DNA of 32,741 nt from Candidatus Methylomirabilota bacterium (GTDB lineage Bacteria; Methylomirabilota; Methylomirabilia; Rokubacteriales; CSP1-6). Below, in pieces: positions 1-7,488 of this stretch (position 1 is its first letter; each line of letters begins with the position of its first letter). The notes below the pieces were generated by a model that ran no database searches, had not been told where the DNA came from, and saw only the letters and a list, made by a program, of their open reading frames with translations. The stretch covers positions 1 through 32,741 of the forward strand of contig DATFYA010000203.1 of the NCBI GenBank assembly GCA_035315345.1, in the 5' to 3' direction. Position numbers and translations under genes: made by a program.

Positions 1-123
1 GCCCTCGCGCGTGACCCAGACCGGCGCCGACTGGGGCGAGCCGTCGGACATGAGCGTCGCAAGGTGGGCGAAGTTGGGGCCGTCGAGCAGCTGCTTGACG
101 TCGTCGCTGAGCGGCATCGGCAT
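1..123 (-). CDS. PPOX-fold F420/FMN-dependent oxidoreductase, N-terminal part
   Basis: Only the first 41 codons lie in the window; the gene runs off the left edge. The peptide has the usual opening of the pyridoxamine 5'-phosphate oxidase-like split-barrel family: a short helix ending in LLDGPNFAHLATL, then DGSPQSAPVWV. In the family this stretch forms the first two barrel strands that cradle FMN or F420. The start ATG at 123 follows a perfect AGGAGGT (128-134) at good spacing; a second ATG two codons later is possible. The gene is divergent from the glycosylase gene at 170, with only 46 bp between them. Cofactor and substrate cannot be told from this fragment. Confidence 0.8.
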   Translation of the reverse strand, partial: MPMPLSDDVKQLLDGPNFAHLATLMSDGSPQSAPVWVTREG

Positions 124-169
124 ATGGACCTCCTGGGAGAGATAGTGTACCCGGCGGCGGCCTGAGGCC

Positions 170-700
170 ATGACGAGGCGGCGAGGGCGGCAGCTGCGGC
201 AGCTGCCGGCGATCGTGGGGGCGCGGCCGCGTGTCCTGTTCGTGGGGATCAACCCGTCGCTGCGGTCGGCCGAGGTGGGCCACCATTTCGCGGGGCCGGG
301 CAATCCGTTCTGGCGGCTGCTGCACGCGGCCCGGCTGATCCCCACCGCCTTCACCTACGCCGACGACGGGCGGCTGCCCGAGCACGGGCTGGCGCTCACC
401 AACATCGTGCCTCGCGCGACCCGGGCCGCCGCCGAGCTGACGCGCGCCGAGTTCGCGGCCGGGCGCGTGCAGCTGGCGCGGCGGATCCGCCGCGCCCGCC
501 CCGAGGTGGTGGCCTTCGTGGGCGTCACCGTGTACCGGGCGTTCTTCGGCGCGGCCGCCTCCGGCGGCCCCGGGCCCAAGCGAGAGCGGATCGGCCGCGC
601 GCGCGTGTTCGTGCTCCCGAACCCCAGCGGGCTCAACGCCTCCTATCCCGGCTTCGGCGACAAGCTGATCTGGTTCCGGCGGCTGCGGCGCTGGGTGTAG
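170..700 (+). CDS. mug: G/U mismatch-specific DNA glycosylase (Mug/TDG family)
   Basis: This 176-residue protein is predicted to excise uracil or thymine from G:U/G:T mismatches in base-excision repair. It shows the two signature motifs of the Mug/TDG branch of the uracil-DNA glycosylase superfamily: VGINPS at residues 25-30, whose Asn28 matches the catalytic Asn of E. coli Mug, and NPSGLN at 151-156, the insertion loop that penetrates the helix. HHFAGPGNPFW follows motif 1 as expected. Length is close to the family norm of about 170 residues. The ATG at 170 has only a weak purine-rich stretch upstream. The next gene, an SDR at 731, is probably a separate unit with its own strong ribosome binding site. 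Confidence 0.9.
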   Translation: MTRRRGRQLRQLPAIVGARPRVLFVGINPSLRSAEVGHHFAGPGNPFWRLLHAARLIPTAFTYADDGRLPEHGLALTNIVPRATRAAAELTRAEFAAGRVQLARRIRRARPEVVAFVGVTVYRAFFGAAASGGPGPKRERIGRARVFVLPNPSGLNASYPGFGDKLIWFRRLRRWV

Positions 701-730
701 ACTCGACCCCTCACGGAAGGAGGATTCGCG

Positions 731-1516
731 ATGCGACTGGCCGGCAAGATCGGGATCGTGACCGCGGCGGCCTCCGGCATGGGCCGGGCCGGCGCGCTGC
801 GCTTCGCCCGCGAGGGCGCGCAGGTCGCGGTGGTGGACGTGGACGCGGCCGGCGTGACGCGCGTGGTGGACGAGATCACCGCCGCGGGCGGCACCGCGCA
901 CGGTCTGGTCGCCGATCTCACCGCGGACGAGGACTCGCGCCGCATCGTGTGGGACACGGTGAGCCGCTTCAAGGGCCTCGACTTCGTGTGGAACCACGTC
1001 GGGCATCCGGGGCCCGCCGCGGTCGAGGGCATCGACATGGTCGCCTTCGATCTGGCCATCTCTCTCAACCTCCGCTCGATCCTGCTCACCACCGAGGCGG
1101 CCATCCCGGAGCTGCGCGCCCGCGGGGGCGGCAGCCTGCTCTACACCGCGTCGACCTCCGGGTTGCAGGGCTCCGCCTACAGCCCGGTGTACTCGATGTG
1201 CAAGTTCGGCGTGGTCGGCTTCGTCAAGAGCCTCTCGGTGCGGCTGGCGCCCGAGAAGATCCGGGTCAACGCGGTGTGCCCGGGTCCCATCGACACGCCG
1301 ATGCTGCGCGTGTTCGTGGCGCGCCCCGACCAGAAATCCACCGCGGGCATGGATCCCGAGGACCTGGTGCGGCGGCGCGCCGCCGGCTCGGTCCCGCTGG
1401 GGCGCACCGGCCGGCCCGAGGAGATCGCCAACGCCGCGCTCTTCCTGCTCTCCGACGAGGCGTCGTTCATCACCGGCGCGGCACTGCCGGTCGATGGCGG
1501 GGTGACCGCGGCCTGA
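731..1516 (+). CDS. SDR family NAD(P)-dependent oxidoreductase
   Basis: This is a classical short-chain dehydrogenase/reductase of 261 residues. The Rossmann nucleotide-binding motif is TAAASGMG (11-18), a slight variant of TGxxxGxG. VVDVD (34-38) after the second strand, with Asp at the position that selects cofactor, suggests NAD(H). The structural NNAG motif is altered to NHVG (88-91). The catalytic set is present: Ser141 or Ser143 and YSMCK with Tyr154 and Lys158. The C-terminus ITGAALPVDGG is typical. GGAAGGAGG lies just upstream of the ATG. It is followed 20 bp later by an acyl-CoA ligase, so it probably oxidises a hydroxyacyl or alcohol intermediate in the same pathway. Substrate is unknown. 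Confidence 0.9.
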   Translation: MRLAGKIGIVTAAASGMGRAGALRFAREGAQVAVVDVDAAGVTRVVDEITAAGGTAHGLVADLTADEDSRRIVWDTVSRFKGLDFVWNHVGHPGPAAVEGIDMVAFDLAISLNLRSILLTTEAAIPELRARGGGSLLYTASTSGLQGSAYSPVYSMCKFGVVGFVKSLSVRLAPEKIRVNAVCPGPIDTPMLRVFVARPDQKSTAGMDPEDLVRRRAAGSVPLGRTGRPEEIANAALFLLSDEASFITGAALPVDGGVTAA

Positions 1517-1536
1517 CCCCCACGACGCGGGAGCCC

Positions 1537-3162
1537 ATGGCGCGGCCGCCCTGGTCGGAGTGGACGCTCGTCCACCTGGTCCGCGGCCAGGCCGCTCGGC
1601 ACGGCGAGCGCCCGTTCGTGCGGTTCGAGGACGGGCAGGGCTTCACCTTCCGCGAGCTGCACGACGAGACCGACGCCCTCGCCGGCTCGCTGGCCGCCCT
1701 CGGCGTGCGGGCCGGCGATCGCGTCCTGAGCCTCATCGGCAACCGCGCCGAGGCGATGGGCCTGCTGTTCGCGACGGTGAAGCTGGGCGCGATCTGGGTG
1801 CCGATCAACACCGCGCTGCGCGGGGCGTTCCTCGAGCATCAGCTTCACAACGCGGAGCCGCGCGTCGTGGTCATCGAGGACGCCCTGGCCTCCAACCTGG
1901 CCGACGTCACCGTCGGGGCCGTACCGCCCGAGGCGCTGATCGTGGTGGGCGATCCCGCCACGCCGACGCCGCCGTGCCTGGCCGGGATCCGCCGCCTCGG
2001 CTTCCGGGACCTGCGCGGCCTTCCGGCCCCGCGCGATCACGCGCTCGGCACGCCGGACCCGGGCGACGTGGCCATGATCCTCTACACCTCGGGGACGACC
2101 GGCCCCTCGAAGGGCGTGCTGATCCCGCACGCCCACTGCTTCCTGTTCGGGCTGGGCACCGCGGAGGCGACCGCGCTGACCCCGGCCGACCGCTACTTCA
2201 TCTGCATGCCGCTCTTCCACGCCAACGCCCTGCTCCTGCAGTTCGTGGGCAGTCTGATCGCCGGCGCGGAGGTCGCGGTCGCCGAGCGATTCCGGGCGAG
2301 CACGTGGCTCGCCGAGGTGCGCGCCGCGCAGGCCACCGTCACGAACGGACTCGGGGTCATCCCCGAGTTCATCTTCCGCCAGCCGCCGACCGATCGCGAT
2401 CGGGACCACCGCCTGCGCCTGATCGTCTCGGTGCCGGTCGCCGAGGAGTGGGGCCACGCGTTCGAGTCGCGCTTCGGCGTGCCGTTCATGCAGCTGTTCG
2501 GCATGACCGAGTGCAACATCGTGGCCTACACGCGCCTGGGCGACGCGCTGGTCCCGGGCTGCGCCGGCTATCTGCTCACCGAATGGTTCGACGTACGCAT
2601 CGTGGACCCCGACCGCGACGTGACGCTGCCGTTGGGACGCGTCGGGGAGATCGCGATCCGACCCAAGGTGCCGGGCGGCTTCATGGCCGGCTACTTCCGC
2701 ATGCCGGACCGGACGGTGGAGGCCTGGCGCAACCTGTGGTTCCACACCGGCGACGCCGGGCGTCTCGACGATCAGGGCCGGCTGCACTACGTCGACCGCA
2801 TCAAGGACTGCATCCGCCGGCGCGGCGAGAACATCTCGAGCTTCGAGATCGAGCAGGTCCTGAACGCGCACCCCGCGGTGGCGGAGTCGGCGGTCGTCGG
2901 CGTGCGCCTGGCCGGCGCGGGCGGCGAGGACGAGGTGAAGGCCTGCGTGGTGGCCGCGCCGGGCGTCGCCCTCGACCCGGTGGCGCTGCTCGACTGGTGC
3001 GCGCCCCGCATGCCGCACTTCGCGGTCCCCCGCTTCGTCGAGGTGGTCCCCGACCTCGCCAAGACCGCCACCGGCAAGCTGCAGAAGACCGCGCTGCGGC
3101 AGGCCGGCATCACCGCCGCGACCTGGGACCGCGAGTCGATCGGCTACGTGGTCCGACGCTGA
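1537..3162 (+). CDS. AMP-forming acyl-CoA synthetase / ligase
   Basis: This 541-residue ANL-superfamily enzyme activates a carboxylic acid with ATP and joins it to CoA. Motifs in order: P-loop YTSGTTGPSKG (183-193), GMTE adenine-binding motif, WFHTGD (401-406), hinge and C-domain motif RGENISSFEIE (429-439), and KTATGKLQK (509-517) with Lys514 as the catalytic lysine. Overall it resembles the crotonobetaine/carnitine-CoA ligase (CaiC-like) group, but the acid cannot be assigned. The reading frame is open far upstream to 949, but that part overlaps the dehydrogenase gene. ATG 1537 starts an ordinary N-terminus (WTLVHLVRGQAARHGERPF), so it is chosen. The Shine-Dalgarno is weak, suggesting coupling to the dehydrogenase gene ending at 1516. 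Confidence 0.92.
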   Translation: MARPPWSEWTLVHLVRGQAARHGERPFVRFEDGQGFTFRELHDETDALAGSLAALGVRAGDRVLSLIGNRAEAMGLLFATVKLGAIWVPINTALRGAFLEHQLHNAEPRVVVIEDALASNLADVTVGAVPPEALIVVGDPATPTPPCLAGIRRLGFRDLRGLPAPRDHALGTPDPGDVAMILYTSGTTGPSKGVLIPHAHCFLFGLGTAEATALTPADRYFICMPLFHANALLLQFVGSLIAGAEVAVAERFRASTWLAEVRAAQATVTNGLGVIPEFIFRQPPTDRDRDHRLRLIVSVPVAEEWGHAFESRFGVPFMQLFGMTECNIVAYTRLGDALVPGCAGYLLTEWFDVRIVDPDRDVTLPLGRVGEIAIRPKVPGGFMAGYFRMPDRTVEAWRNLWFHTGDAGRLDDQGRLHYVDRIKDCIRRRGENISSFEIEQVLNAHPAVAESAVVGVRLAGAGGEDEVKACVVAAPGVALDPVALLDWCAPRMPHFAVPRFVEVVPDLAKTATGKLQKTALRQAGITAATWDRESIGYVVRR

Positions 3163-3197
3163 CCCACATTCGACCCGACCCTTCTCAGGAGGCCCCG

Positions 3198-3662
3198 ATG
3201 GCGACGCACCAGCCGCTGCCGCCGCAGATCGAGCAGTTCATCCACGACAATCCGCAGGGCGTCCTGACCTCGTTCCGGCGCAACGGCATGCCGCAGCTCA
3301 GTATCGTGACGGTCTACCCGCGCGACGGCGGCGTCGGCATCTCCATCACCGAGACCCGCATGAAGTTCAAGAATCTGGTGCGCGATCCCCGCTGCTCGGT
3401 GCTGATCTCGCACGCCGATTGGTGGTCGGGATTCCTGGTCTTCGAGGGCAAGGCCGAGCTGACCCACTCGGGCAACACCGATCCCGAGGCCCTCCGGGCG
3501 GCGCGGCGCCACATCTACAGCGCCACCACCCGCCGGCGCAGCCGCGACTGGGCCGAGTACGATCGCATCGCGGCGCAGGACAAGCGCGTGGCGATGCTGC
3601 TGCGGCCGGATCACGTCTACGGGACGGCGCTGGCCCGGATGCGCGAGGCGCTGGCCAAGTAG
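3198..3662 (+). CDS. PPOX class F420/FMN-dependent enzyme
   Basis: A 154-residue split-barrel protein of the pyridoxamine 5'-phosphate oxidase-like superfamily, soluble and probably dimeric. It carries GVLTSFRRNGMPQLSIVTV near residues 20-38, SITETRMKFKNLVRDPRCSVLI at about 50-71, and a C-terminal RVAMLLRPDHVYG. The pattern TxxRxKxxNLxRDPR is typical of family members that bind F420 or FMN through the phosphate. CAGGAGG precedes the ATG at 3198. It follows the ligase gene by 35 bp, making it the likely third gene of an SDR-ligase-PPOX set. It differs from the PPOX fragment at the left edge, so the window holds two members. Substrate is unknown. Confidence 0.85.
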   Translation: MATHQPLPPQIEQFIHDNPQGVLTSFRRNGMPQLSIVTVYPRDGGVGISITETRMKFKNLVRDPRCSVLISHADWWSGFLVFEGKAELTHSGNTDPEALRAARRHIYSATTRRRSRDWAEYDRIAAQDKRVAMLLRPDHVYGTALARMREALAK

Positions 3663-3805
3663 CGGCCGGCCCTACCCGGTAATCCTTGCCGCTCGGTCGC
3701 GGCCGGGCCGCCGCCGCAGGCGCCATCGCGGCTTCGAGGCCCCGACTCGCCGGGCGGCACGGCGGTTGCCCTTATCCTCCGGCAGATCAGCCAGGAGGTG
3801 CAGCC

Positions 3806-4000
3806 ATGATGGGTCGGACGACGCTCGTGCTCGGGACGCTGCTGATCGCGGGAAGCTTCGCGGCGACGAAGGACCTGGGGTACGACGATGCACCGGTGAT
3901 GACGCAGCAGGCCGACTCGGCGGCGGCCGAAGCGGCGGCCGGCGATTGGTGGCGGCAGGACGCGGTGACGGTCCAGCCCGACCAGATCTTCGAGAGCTGA
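3806..4000 (+). CDS. Small secreted protein, unknown function
   Basis: A 64-residue protein with no family I recognise. The first about 20 residues (MMGRTTLVLGTLLIAGSFAA) look like a Sec signal peptide with a short basic start and hydrophobic core. The mature part would be about 44 residues, acidic, with an alanine-rich helix and a WWRQD stretch near the end. AGGAGG sits 8 bp before tandem ATG codons at 3806 and 3809, which supports real translation. It stands alone in a gap between the PPOX gene and the TPR gene, and a strong hairpin follows it. An envelope-associated or small periplasmic peptide is a guess from the signal only. Confidence 0.6.
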   Translation: MMGRTTLVLGTLLIAGSFAATKDLGYDDAPVMTQQADSAAAEAAAGDWWRQDAVTVQPDQIFES

Positions 4001-4036
4001 GCGGCCGGCGATAGCCACAGCCTCCCCGCGTCATCG

Positions 4037-4072
4037 CTGCCCGACGGGGACAGAAATCCTCCCGTCGGGCAG
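4037..4072. terminator. Perfect 12-bp inverted repeat, hairpin
   Basis: Arms CTGCCCGACGGG (4037-4048) and CCCGTCGGGCAG (4061-4072) are exactly complementary around a 12-nt loop. The hairpin lies 36 bp after the stop of the small secreted protein and 121 bp before the TPR gene. There is no T-run after it, so it is not a textbook intrinsic terminator. It could still stop or protect transcripts, or be an operator. What is seen is the symmetry; the role is inferred. Confidence 0.55.
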
Positions 4073-4193
4073 GTTGCCGCTCCGCGCGCGATGTGCCGCC
4101 TCACAACGGTGCGATCTCGCGGCACACCCGCGCTGGCACGTGCGATGCCATCCGATTGGCCCGGGGCGACATTCAGGCTCCGGGAGGTGGGCG

Positions 4194-4775
4194 ATGTTCC
4201 CTTCGGCGCCGCTTTCGATCCAGAGCAATCAGCGCGACATGATTGCCGACGCGTGGCTCGAGCAGCAGAAGCGGGAGAAGGCGCGTCGTCGGCAAGCCGA
4301 GCAGGTGACCGCCGACTTTCAGGTGGAGACCGAGCGGGCGTGGTCGCTGCTCGAGTACGGCCGGCCGAACGAGGCCCGGCGCGTCCTGGACGGCGTGCTC
4401 GCGCGTCACCCGAGCGAGTCCTGGGCGCTCTTCCTGTTCGGGGTCTGTCTGCTTCGCACCGGGGATCTGGCTCACGCCGAGTCGGTGCTCTCGGAGGTGC
4501 TGGGTCAGTCCCCCGCCGACCCTACCACCGCGTACTATCTCGGGCTCGCGCGCGAGCGTCAGGGACGCACGGCGGAGGCGCACGAGATGTACCAGCGCGC
4601 GCTGGATCTCAACCCCGACTTCAAGGCGGCGCGGGCCCGGCTCGAGCCGGGTCCGGGGCTGCGGCGGCGCATCGAGCCGGGGCCGAAAGCGGAGCGCGCG
4701 CCGGGCCGCGGGCGCGCGCTGTTGCTGGTGATCATCGGCGCCGCGGTGTTGGTCGCGCTCACGATGGCCGGCTAG
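4194..4775 (+). CDS. TPR protein with C-terminal membrane anchor
   Basis: A 193-residue protein with at least two to three tetratricopeptide repeats: AWSLLEYGRPNEARRVLDGV, then ALFLFGVCLLRTGDLAHAE and AYYLGLARERQGRTAEAHE. Such repeats make helical scaffolds for protein-protein contacts. A charged coiled-coil-like stretch (EQQKREKARRRQAEQ) precedes them, and a basic linker leads to a C-terminal hydrophobic segment (LLLVIIGAAVLVALTM), so it is probably tail-anchored in the inner membrane with the repeats in the cytoplasm. GGGAGGTGGGCG before ATG 4194 decides this start over the open frame reaching back to 4074. No neighbour indicates a partner. Confidence 0.8.
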   Translation: MFPSAPLSIQSNQRDMIADAWLEQQKREKARRRQAEQVTADFQVETERAWSLLEYGRPNEARRVLDGVLARHPSESWALFLFGVCLLRTGDLAHAESVLSEVLGQSPADPTTAYYLGLARERQGRTAEAHEMYQRALDLNPDFKAARARLEPGPGLRRRIEPGPKAERAPGRGRALLLVIIGAAVLVALTMAG

Positions 4776-4803
4776 GCCGGGCGCCGGGCGGACCGGGCGG
4801 CGA

Positions 4804-5016
4804 TCAGCCGGCGGGCCGACGCGCCGAGAAGAACACCACCCGCAGCCGCGACGCCGCGTGGGCCAGCATGGGCGCGTTGTGACCGGTGGCGACGAGACGG
4901 CCGCGCTCGTCCAGCCGCCCCAGGAGCCGGCGAGTCACGATGCCGGTGCCGCAGGCGGTCTCGAGTACCCGCGCGCCCGTCGGCACGTCGAGCCGCGCGG
5001 CCATCTCATCGGCCAT
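4804..5016 (-). pseudogene. Remnant of a SAM-dependent methyltransferase
   Basis: The 70 residues readable from ATG 5016 carry the class I methyltransferase motif I, ARVLETACGTGIVTRRLL (15-32), then the usual next step LVATGHNAPMLAHA, where active enzymes have Asp in place of the Gly at the acidic SAM ribose position (VATDLN). After HAASRLRVVFF the sequence stops at 4804. Motifs II and III and the whole substrate half, about 150-200 residues, are absent, as is the N-terminal lid usually found before the Rossmann fold. It sits 23 bp downstream of the CHRD lipoprotein stop. I read it as a decayed, doubly truncated copy, though an expressed short peptide cannot be excluded. Confidence 0.7.
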
Positions 5017-5039
5017 GTCATGCTTCCGGTGCCGGAGCG

Positions 5040-5495
5040 CTATTGCTTCAACTGGGCGCGAATCTCCCCGTTCGGATGCGCCGCGCTGTGCACGTTGACG
5101 TAGAGGTTGCCGGCGCGCAGGGCGTCCAGCTGCGCGCTGCTCAGCTCGGTGTTGCCGGGCACGACCCACGCGTTGTCTCCGCTCTTGAGCAGGGTGATGA
5201 TCACCGGTCCGTTCTGTCCCGCCGCGCCCATGTGGATGTGGGCCGCGGTGCCGTTCATGTTGCTGGTCTTCACCGCGCCGGTCACCACCTTGTCGTTGAG
5301 GAACTCGATCGTGCTCACGCCCGAGGCCTGCGTGTTGACGGGCGGCACCTCCTGCCCCCCGGTGAGCATCGTGCCGTTCCCGGCCGCGGTCATGCTCCCG
5401 GTGCGGCTCGGGGTCTGCGAACAGGCCGAAACGGCGAGCAGCGTCGCCACCGCGAAGCCGGACCACCACGTCACGCGATGCAGTCTTCCGTCCAT
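5040..5495 (-). CDS. CHRD-domain lipoprotein
   Basis: This 151-residue protein begins with a lipoprotein signal: basic start, hydrophobic stretch FAVATLLAVSA and lipobox cysteine Cys25. The mature part is a single CHRD domain, first described in chordin and found in many bacterial secreted proteins. It shows LTGGQEVPPVNTQASG, AAHIHMGAAGQNGPV and LYVNVHSAAHPNGEIRAQL, the family hallmarks, with His residues at conserved places. It should be anchored to the outer or inner membrane facing the periplasm. Biochemical function of bacterial CHRD proteins is not settled. AGGAGG lies before the ATG at 5495. The methyltransferase relic lies just downstream. Confidence 0.88.
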   Translation of the reverse strand: MDGRLHRVTWWSGFAVATLLAVSACSQTPSRTGSMTAAGNGTMLTGGQEVPPVNTQASGVSTIEFLNDKVVTGAVKTSNMNGTAAHIHMGAAGQNGPVIITLLKSGDNAWVVPGNTELSSAQLDALRAGNLYVNVHSAAHPNGEIRAQLKQ

Positions 5496-5631
5496 CGATT
5501 GCCTCCTGGGTCGGCAGTGCGTTGTGTCTGCCCGGGCAGCGGCATCGTTCGTGCCAAGCGCCGGCGCCCCGCCATCGTCGCGTCCCAGAACGAGGTTCGC
5601 GACGGGCGGGCGAGCCTCGGCTCCAACCCTT

Positions 5632-5650
5632 CTCGGTAGGGCTTACCGGG
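5632..5650. other. Short inverted repeat in a divergent promoter region
   Basis: CTCGGTA (5632-5638) and TACCGGG (5644-5650) pair with one G-T wobble over a 5-nt spacer. The element lies in the 293-bp gap between the divergent CHRD lipoprotein and polyphosphate kinase genes, so it could be an operator. I see no clear -10/-35 boxes or other structure in the gap. Confidence 0.3.
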
Positions 5651-5788
5651 AGCGGAGACACGACCGACCCGCGGGCGCGGACCGCGGCCGTCCCGCGGGC
5701 CGCGCTCACGCGGATGACGGATCGCGAGTGCTAGAATGCGACCCGGTCGAGCCGGAACCCGTCGCAGCGTGAGAGGCGAGGTGCGCGC

Positions 5789-6700
5789 GTGAACCGAAAA
5801 GAGATGAAGCGGATGGTCAAGATGGCGCACAAGCTCGCCAAGCCGTTCCGGGTCACCGACGACGGCTTCCGCCTCAAGGACGTCGACCCGGGGGACACGC
5901 TCGACTTCACCTCCGAAGACAAGTCGCGCGCGAAGGACGCCCTCGCCACCGGCATCGACGTCCTCGCCGAACTGCAGGACATGCTCTACGCCCAGGATCG
6001 CTGGTCGGTCCTGCTCATCTTCCAGGCCATGGACGCGGCGGGCAAGGACAGCGCGATCAAGCACGTGATGTCGGGCATCAACCCGCAGGGCTGCCAGGTC
6101 TTCTCGTTCAAGGCGCCGTCGCCGGAGGATCTCGACCACGATTTCATGTGGCGCTGCCTGAAGTGCCTGCCCGAGCGCGGGCGCATCGGCATCTTCAACC
6201 GCAGCTACTACGAGGAGACGCTCGTGGTCCGCGTGCATCCCGAGCTGCTCGCCGCGCAGCGGCTGCCCGCCGATCTGGTCACGAAGGACGTCTGGGATGA
6301 GCGGTTCCAGGACATCCGGGCCGCCGAGCGCCATCTCACCCGGAGCGGGACGGTGATCCGCAAGTTCTTCCTGCACGTCTCCCGCGAGGAGCAGCGGAAG
6401 CGCTTCCTCGAGCGTATCGAGGAGCCGGCGAAGAACTGGAAGTTCTCGGCGAACGACGTCCGGGAGCGCGAGCACTGGGACGAGTACATGGACGCCTACG
6501 AGGACATGATCCGGAACACCGCCACCAAGCGCGCGCCGTGGTACGTGGTGCCCGCCGACCACAAGTGGTTCACGCGGGTGGTGGTCGCCTCGGCGGTGAT
6601 CGAGGCCCTCGGGTCCCTGGACCTCGCCTACCCTACCATCGGCGACGCCAAGCGGAAGGACCTGGCCGCCGCCAAGCGGCAGCTGGTCGCCGAGGAGTAG
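5789..6700 (+). CDS. ppk2: Polyphosphate kinase 2 family protein (polyP:nucleotide phosphotransferase)
   Basis: This 303-residue PPK2-family protein transfers phosphate between polyphosphate and nucleotides (ADP, GDP or AMP, depending on class). The Walker A motif is AMDAAGKDS (80-88). Walker B is IGIFNRSYYEETLV (133-146). The lid region has KFFLHVSREEQRKRFLERIEEPAKNWKF, as in class I/III enzymes, and KRAPWYVVPADHKWF follows. A single PPK2 domain and a length near 300 fit one-domain enzymes; the class cannot be fixed by eye. The start is GTG at 5789 after GAGGCGAGG. Polyphosphate recycling under phosphate or energy stress is the known family role. No other polyphosphate gene lies near. Confidence 0.92.
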   Translation: MNRKEMKRMVKMAHKLAKPFRVTDDGFRLKDVDPGDTLDFTSEDKSRAKDALATGIDVLAELQDMLYAQDRWSVLLIFQAMDAAGKDSAIKHVMSGINPQGCQVFSFKAPSPEDLDHDFMWRCLKCLPERGRIGIFNRSYYEETLVVRVHPELLAAQRLPADLVTKDVWDERFQDIRAAERHLTRSGTVIRKFFLHVSREEQRKRFLERIEEPAKNWKFSANDVREREHWDEYMDAYEDMIRNTATKRAPWYVVPADHKWFTRVVVASAVIEALGSLDLAYPTIGDAKRKDLAAAKRQLVAEE

Positions 6701-6800
6701 CGCCCGAACCCGCGGCCTCGCTGCGCAGCCTTGGACCGGCCCGACCCGAGCCACGCACCTCCCAGAGACCCGTCGGAGACACTGTCGCCCTTCCGGGGCC

Positions 6801-6850
6801 GCGTAAATACCGGGGGCAGCGTGTAAATCCTCGATGGTCCCCGTGTAAAT
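6801..6850 (+). repeat. Three direct repeats G(C/T)GTAAAT upstream of the Fis-type gene
   Basis: The octamers GCGTAAAT (6801-6808), GTGTAAAT (6821-6828) and GTGTAAAT (6843-6850) are spaced 20 and 22 bp apart, about two helical turns each, so they would lie on one face of the DNA. They are AT-rich islands in a very GC-rich region and sit about 95-140 bp before the Fis-type HTH gene. This is the arrangement expected of a cooperative transcription-factor binding site; autoregulation by the downstream protein is inference. Confidence 0.5.
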
Positions 6851-6942
6851 TTCACATTGTATGAAGACAGTTGCGGGCACCGAAACACACGAATCGGCGC
6901 TTGTTGACGGAGAAGCTTCTCCGCGCGGGCGAGGTACGAATT

Positions 6943-7176
6943 ATGCGTGGGGCCTCAGCGACCATGGACGCGGCTCGCCTCATTCCCCTGCACGAAGCCA
7001 TGATGGAGTTCAAGCGCAAGGTGGTCCTCGACGCCCTCGCCCACTACTCGGGCAACCGTAGCCGAGCCGCCGCCGCCCTCCAGATCGAGCGAACCTCGCT
7101 CCTGCGCTTGCTGCGCGAGCTGGAAATCGCCGAGGTGGTCCCCGCCCCGCGCGGCCGGCCCGCCGGCCGCGGCTAG
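6943..7176 (+). CDS. Stand-alone Fis-type helix-turn-helix protein
   Basis: This 77-residue protein is almost entirely a Fis-family DNA-binding domain (HTH_8): MMEFKRKVVLDALAHYSGNR, SRAAAALQIERTSLLRLLREL. The pattern matches the C-terminal domain of NtrC-type activators and of Fis, where the second helix (IERTSLLRLLREL) reads the major groove. It lacks the AAA+ and receiver domains of full NtrC activators, so it is either a small nucoid/regulatory protein or the remnant of one. A proline/glycine/arginine tail (APRGRPAGRG) ends it. ATG 6943 has GAGG about 8 bp upstream; ATG 6964 and TTG 6871 are alternatives. Three phased repeats lie upstream. Confidence 0.72.
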   Translation: MRGASATMDAARLIPLHEAMMEFKRKVVLDALAHYSGNRSRAAAALQIERTSLLRLLRELEIAEVVPAPRGRPAGRG

Positions 7177-7488
7177 CTCCCCGCCCGTTTCATCTCGATC
7201 CCCGGTCGCGCGACTGCGCGACGATTCCTCTTCGCTCCTCGTGGTGACGACAACGATGACATCGTCGACCCGCCGCGCCGGCGATCGGGGACGTCCGCAC
7301 CGTGACGTCGACAGGTCGACTGGGCGTGACACCGATGCGACACGCGTCGGCGCGCGTGGCACAGATGTCACATTGACCCGCTTCCCGGCGCCGACCTAGA
7401 TTCCGCGAGACACGAGCGCTCGATCGGCGGTGGCGCCGTCGCGCGCGCTCGACGCATCGCCTCGCTGCTCCGGAATCGGGAGGCGCAC
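7177..7488. promoter_or_regulatory. 312-bp intergenic region with several symmetric elements
   Basis: No gene is supported here. Close after the Fis-type gene is a 7-bp hairpin GTCGCGC-GACT-GCGCGAC (7205-7222), terminator-like but with a poor T-run. Further on, CGTGAC occurs at 7301-7306 and 7325-7330, flanking two GTCGAC palindromes (7307-7312 and 7315-7320). GTGACA (7326-7331) and TGTCAC (7366-7371) form an inverted pair. These probably belong to control of the di-haem oxidoreductase at 7489. They do not match a sigma-54 promoter, since the -12 GC is absent at the needed spacing. Confidence 0.4.

Noticed and set aside
949-1536. Upstream extension of the acyl-CoA ligase frame
   Set aside because: It overlaps the SDR gene and has arginine-rich, low-information residues typical of GC-rich shadow frames.
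4074-4193. N-terminal extension of the TPR protein
   Set aside because: A good ribosome site precedes ATG 4194 and the extension is not protein-like.
7350-7380. Possible sigma-54 promoter around TGGCAC
   Set aside because: The -12 GC element is missing at the needed spacing, so I list only the symmetric motifs.
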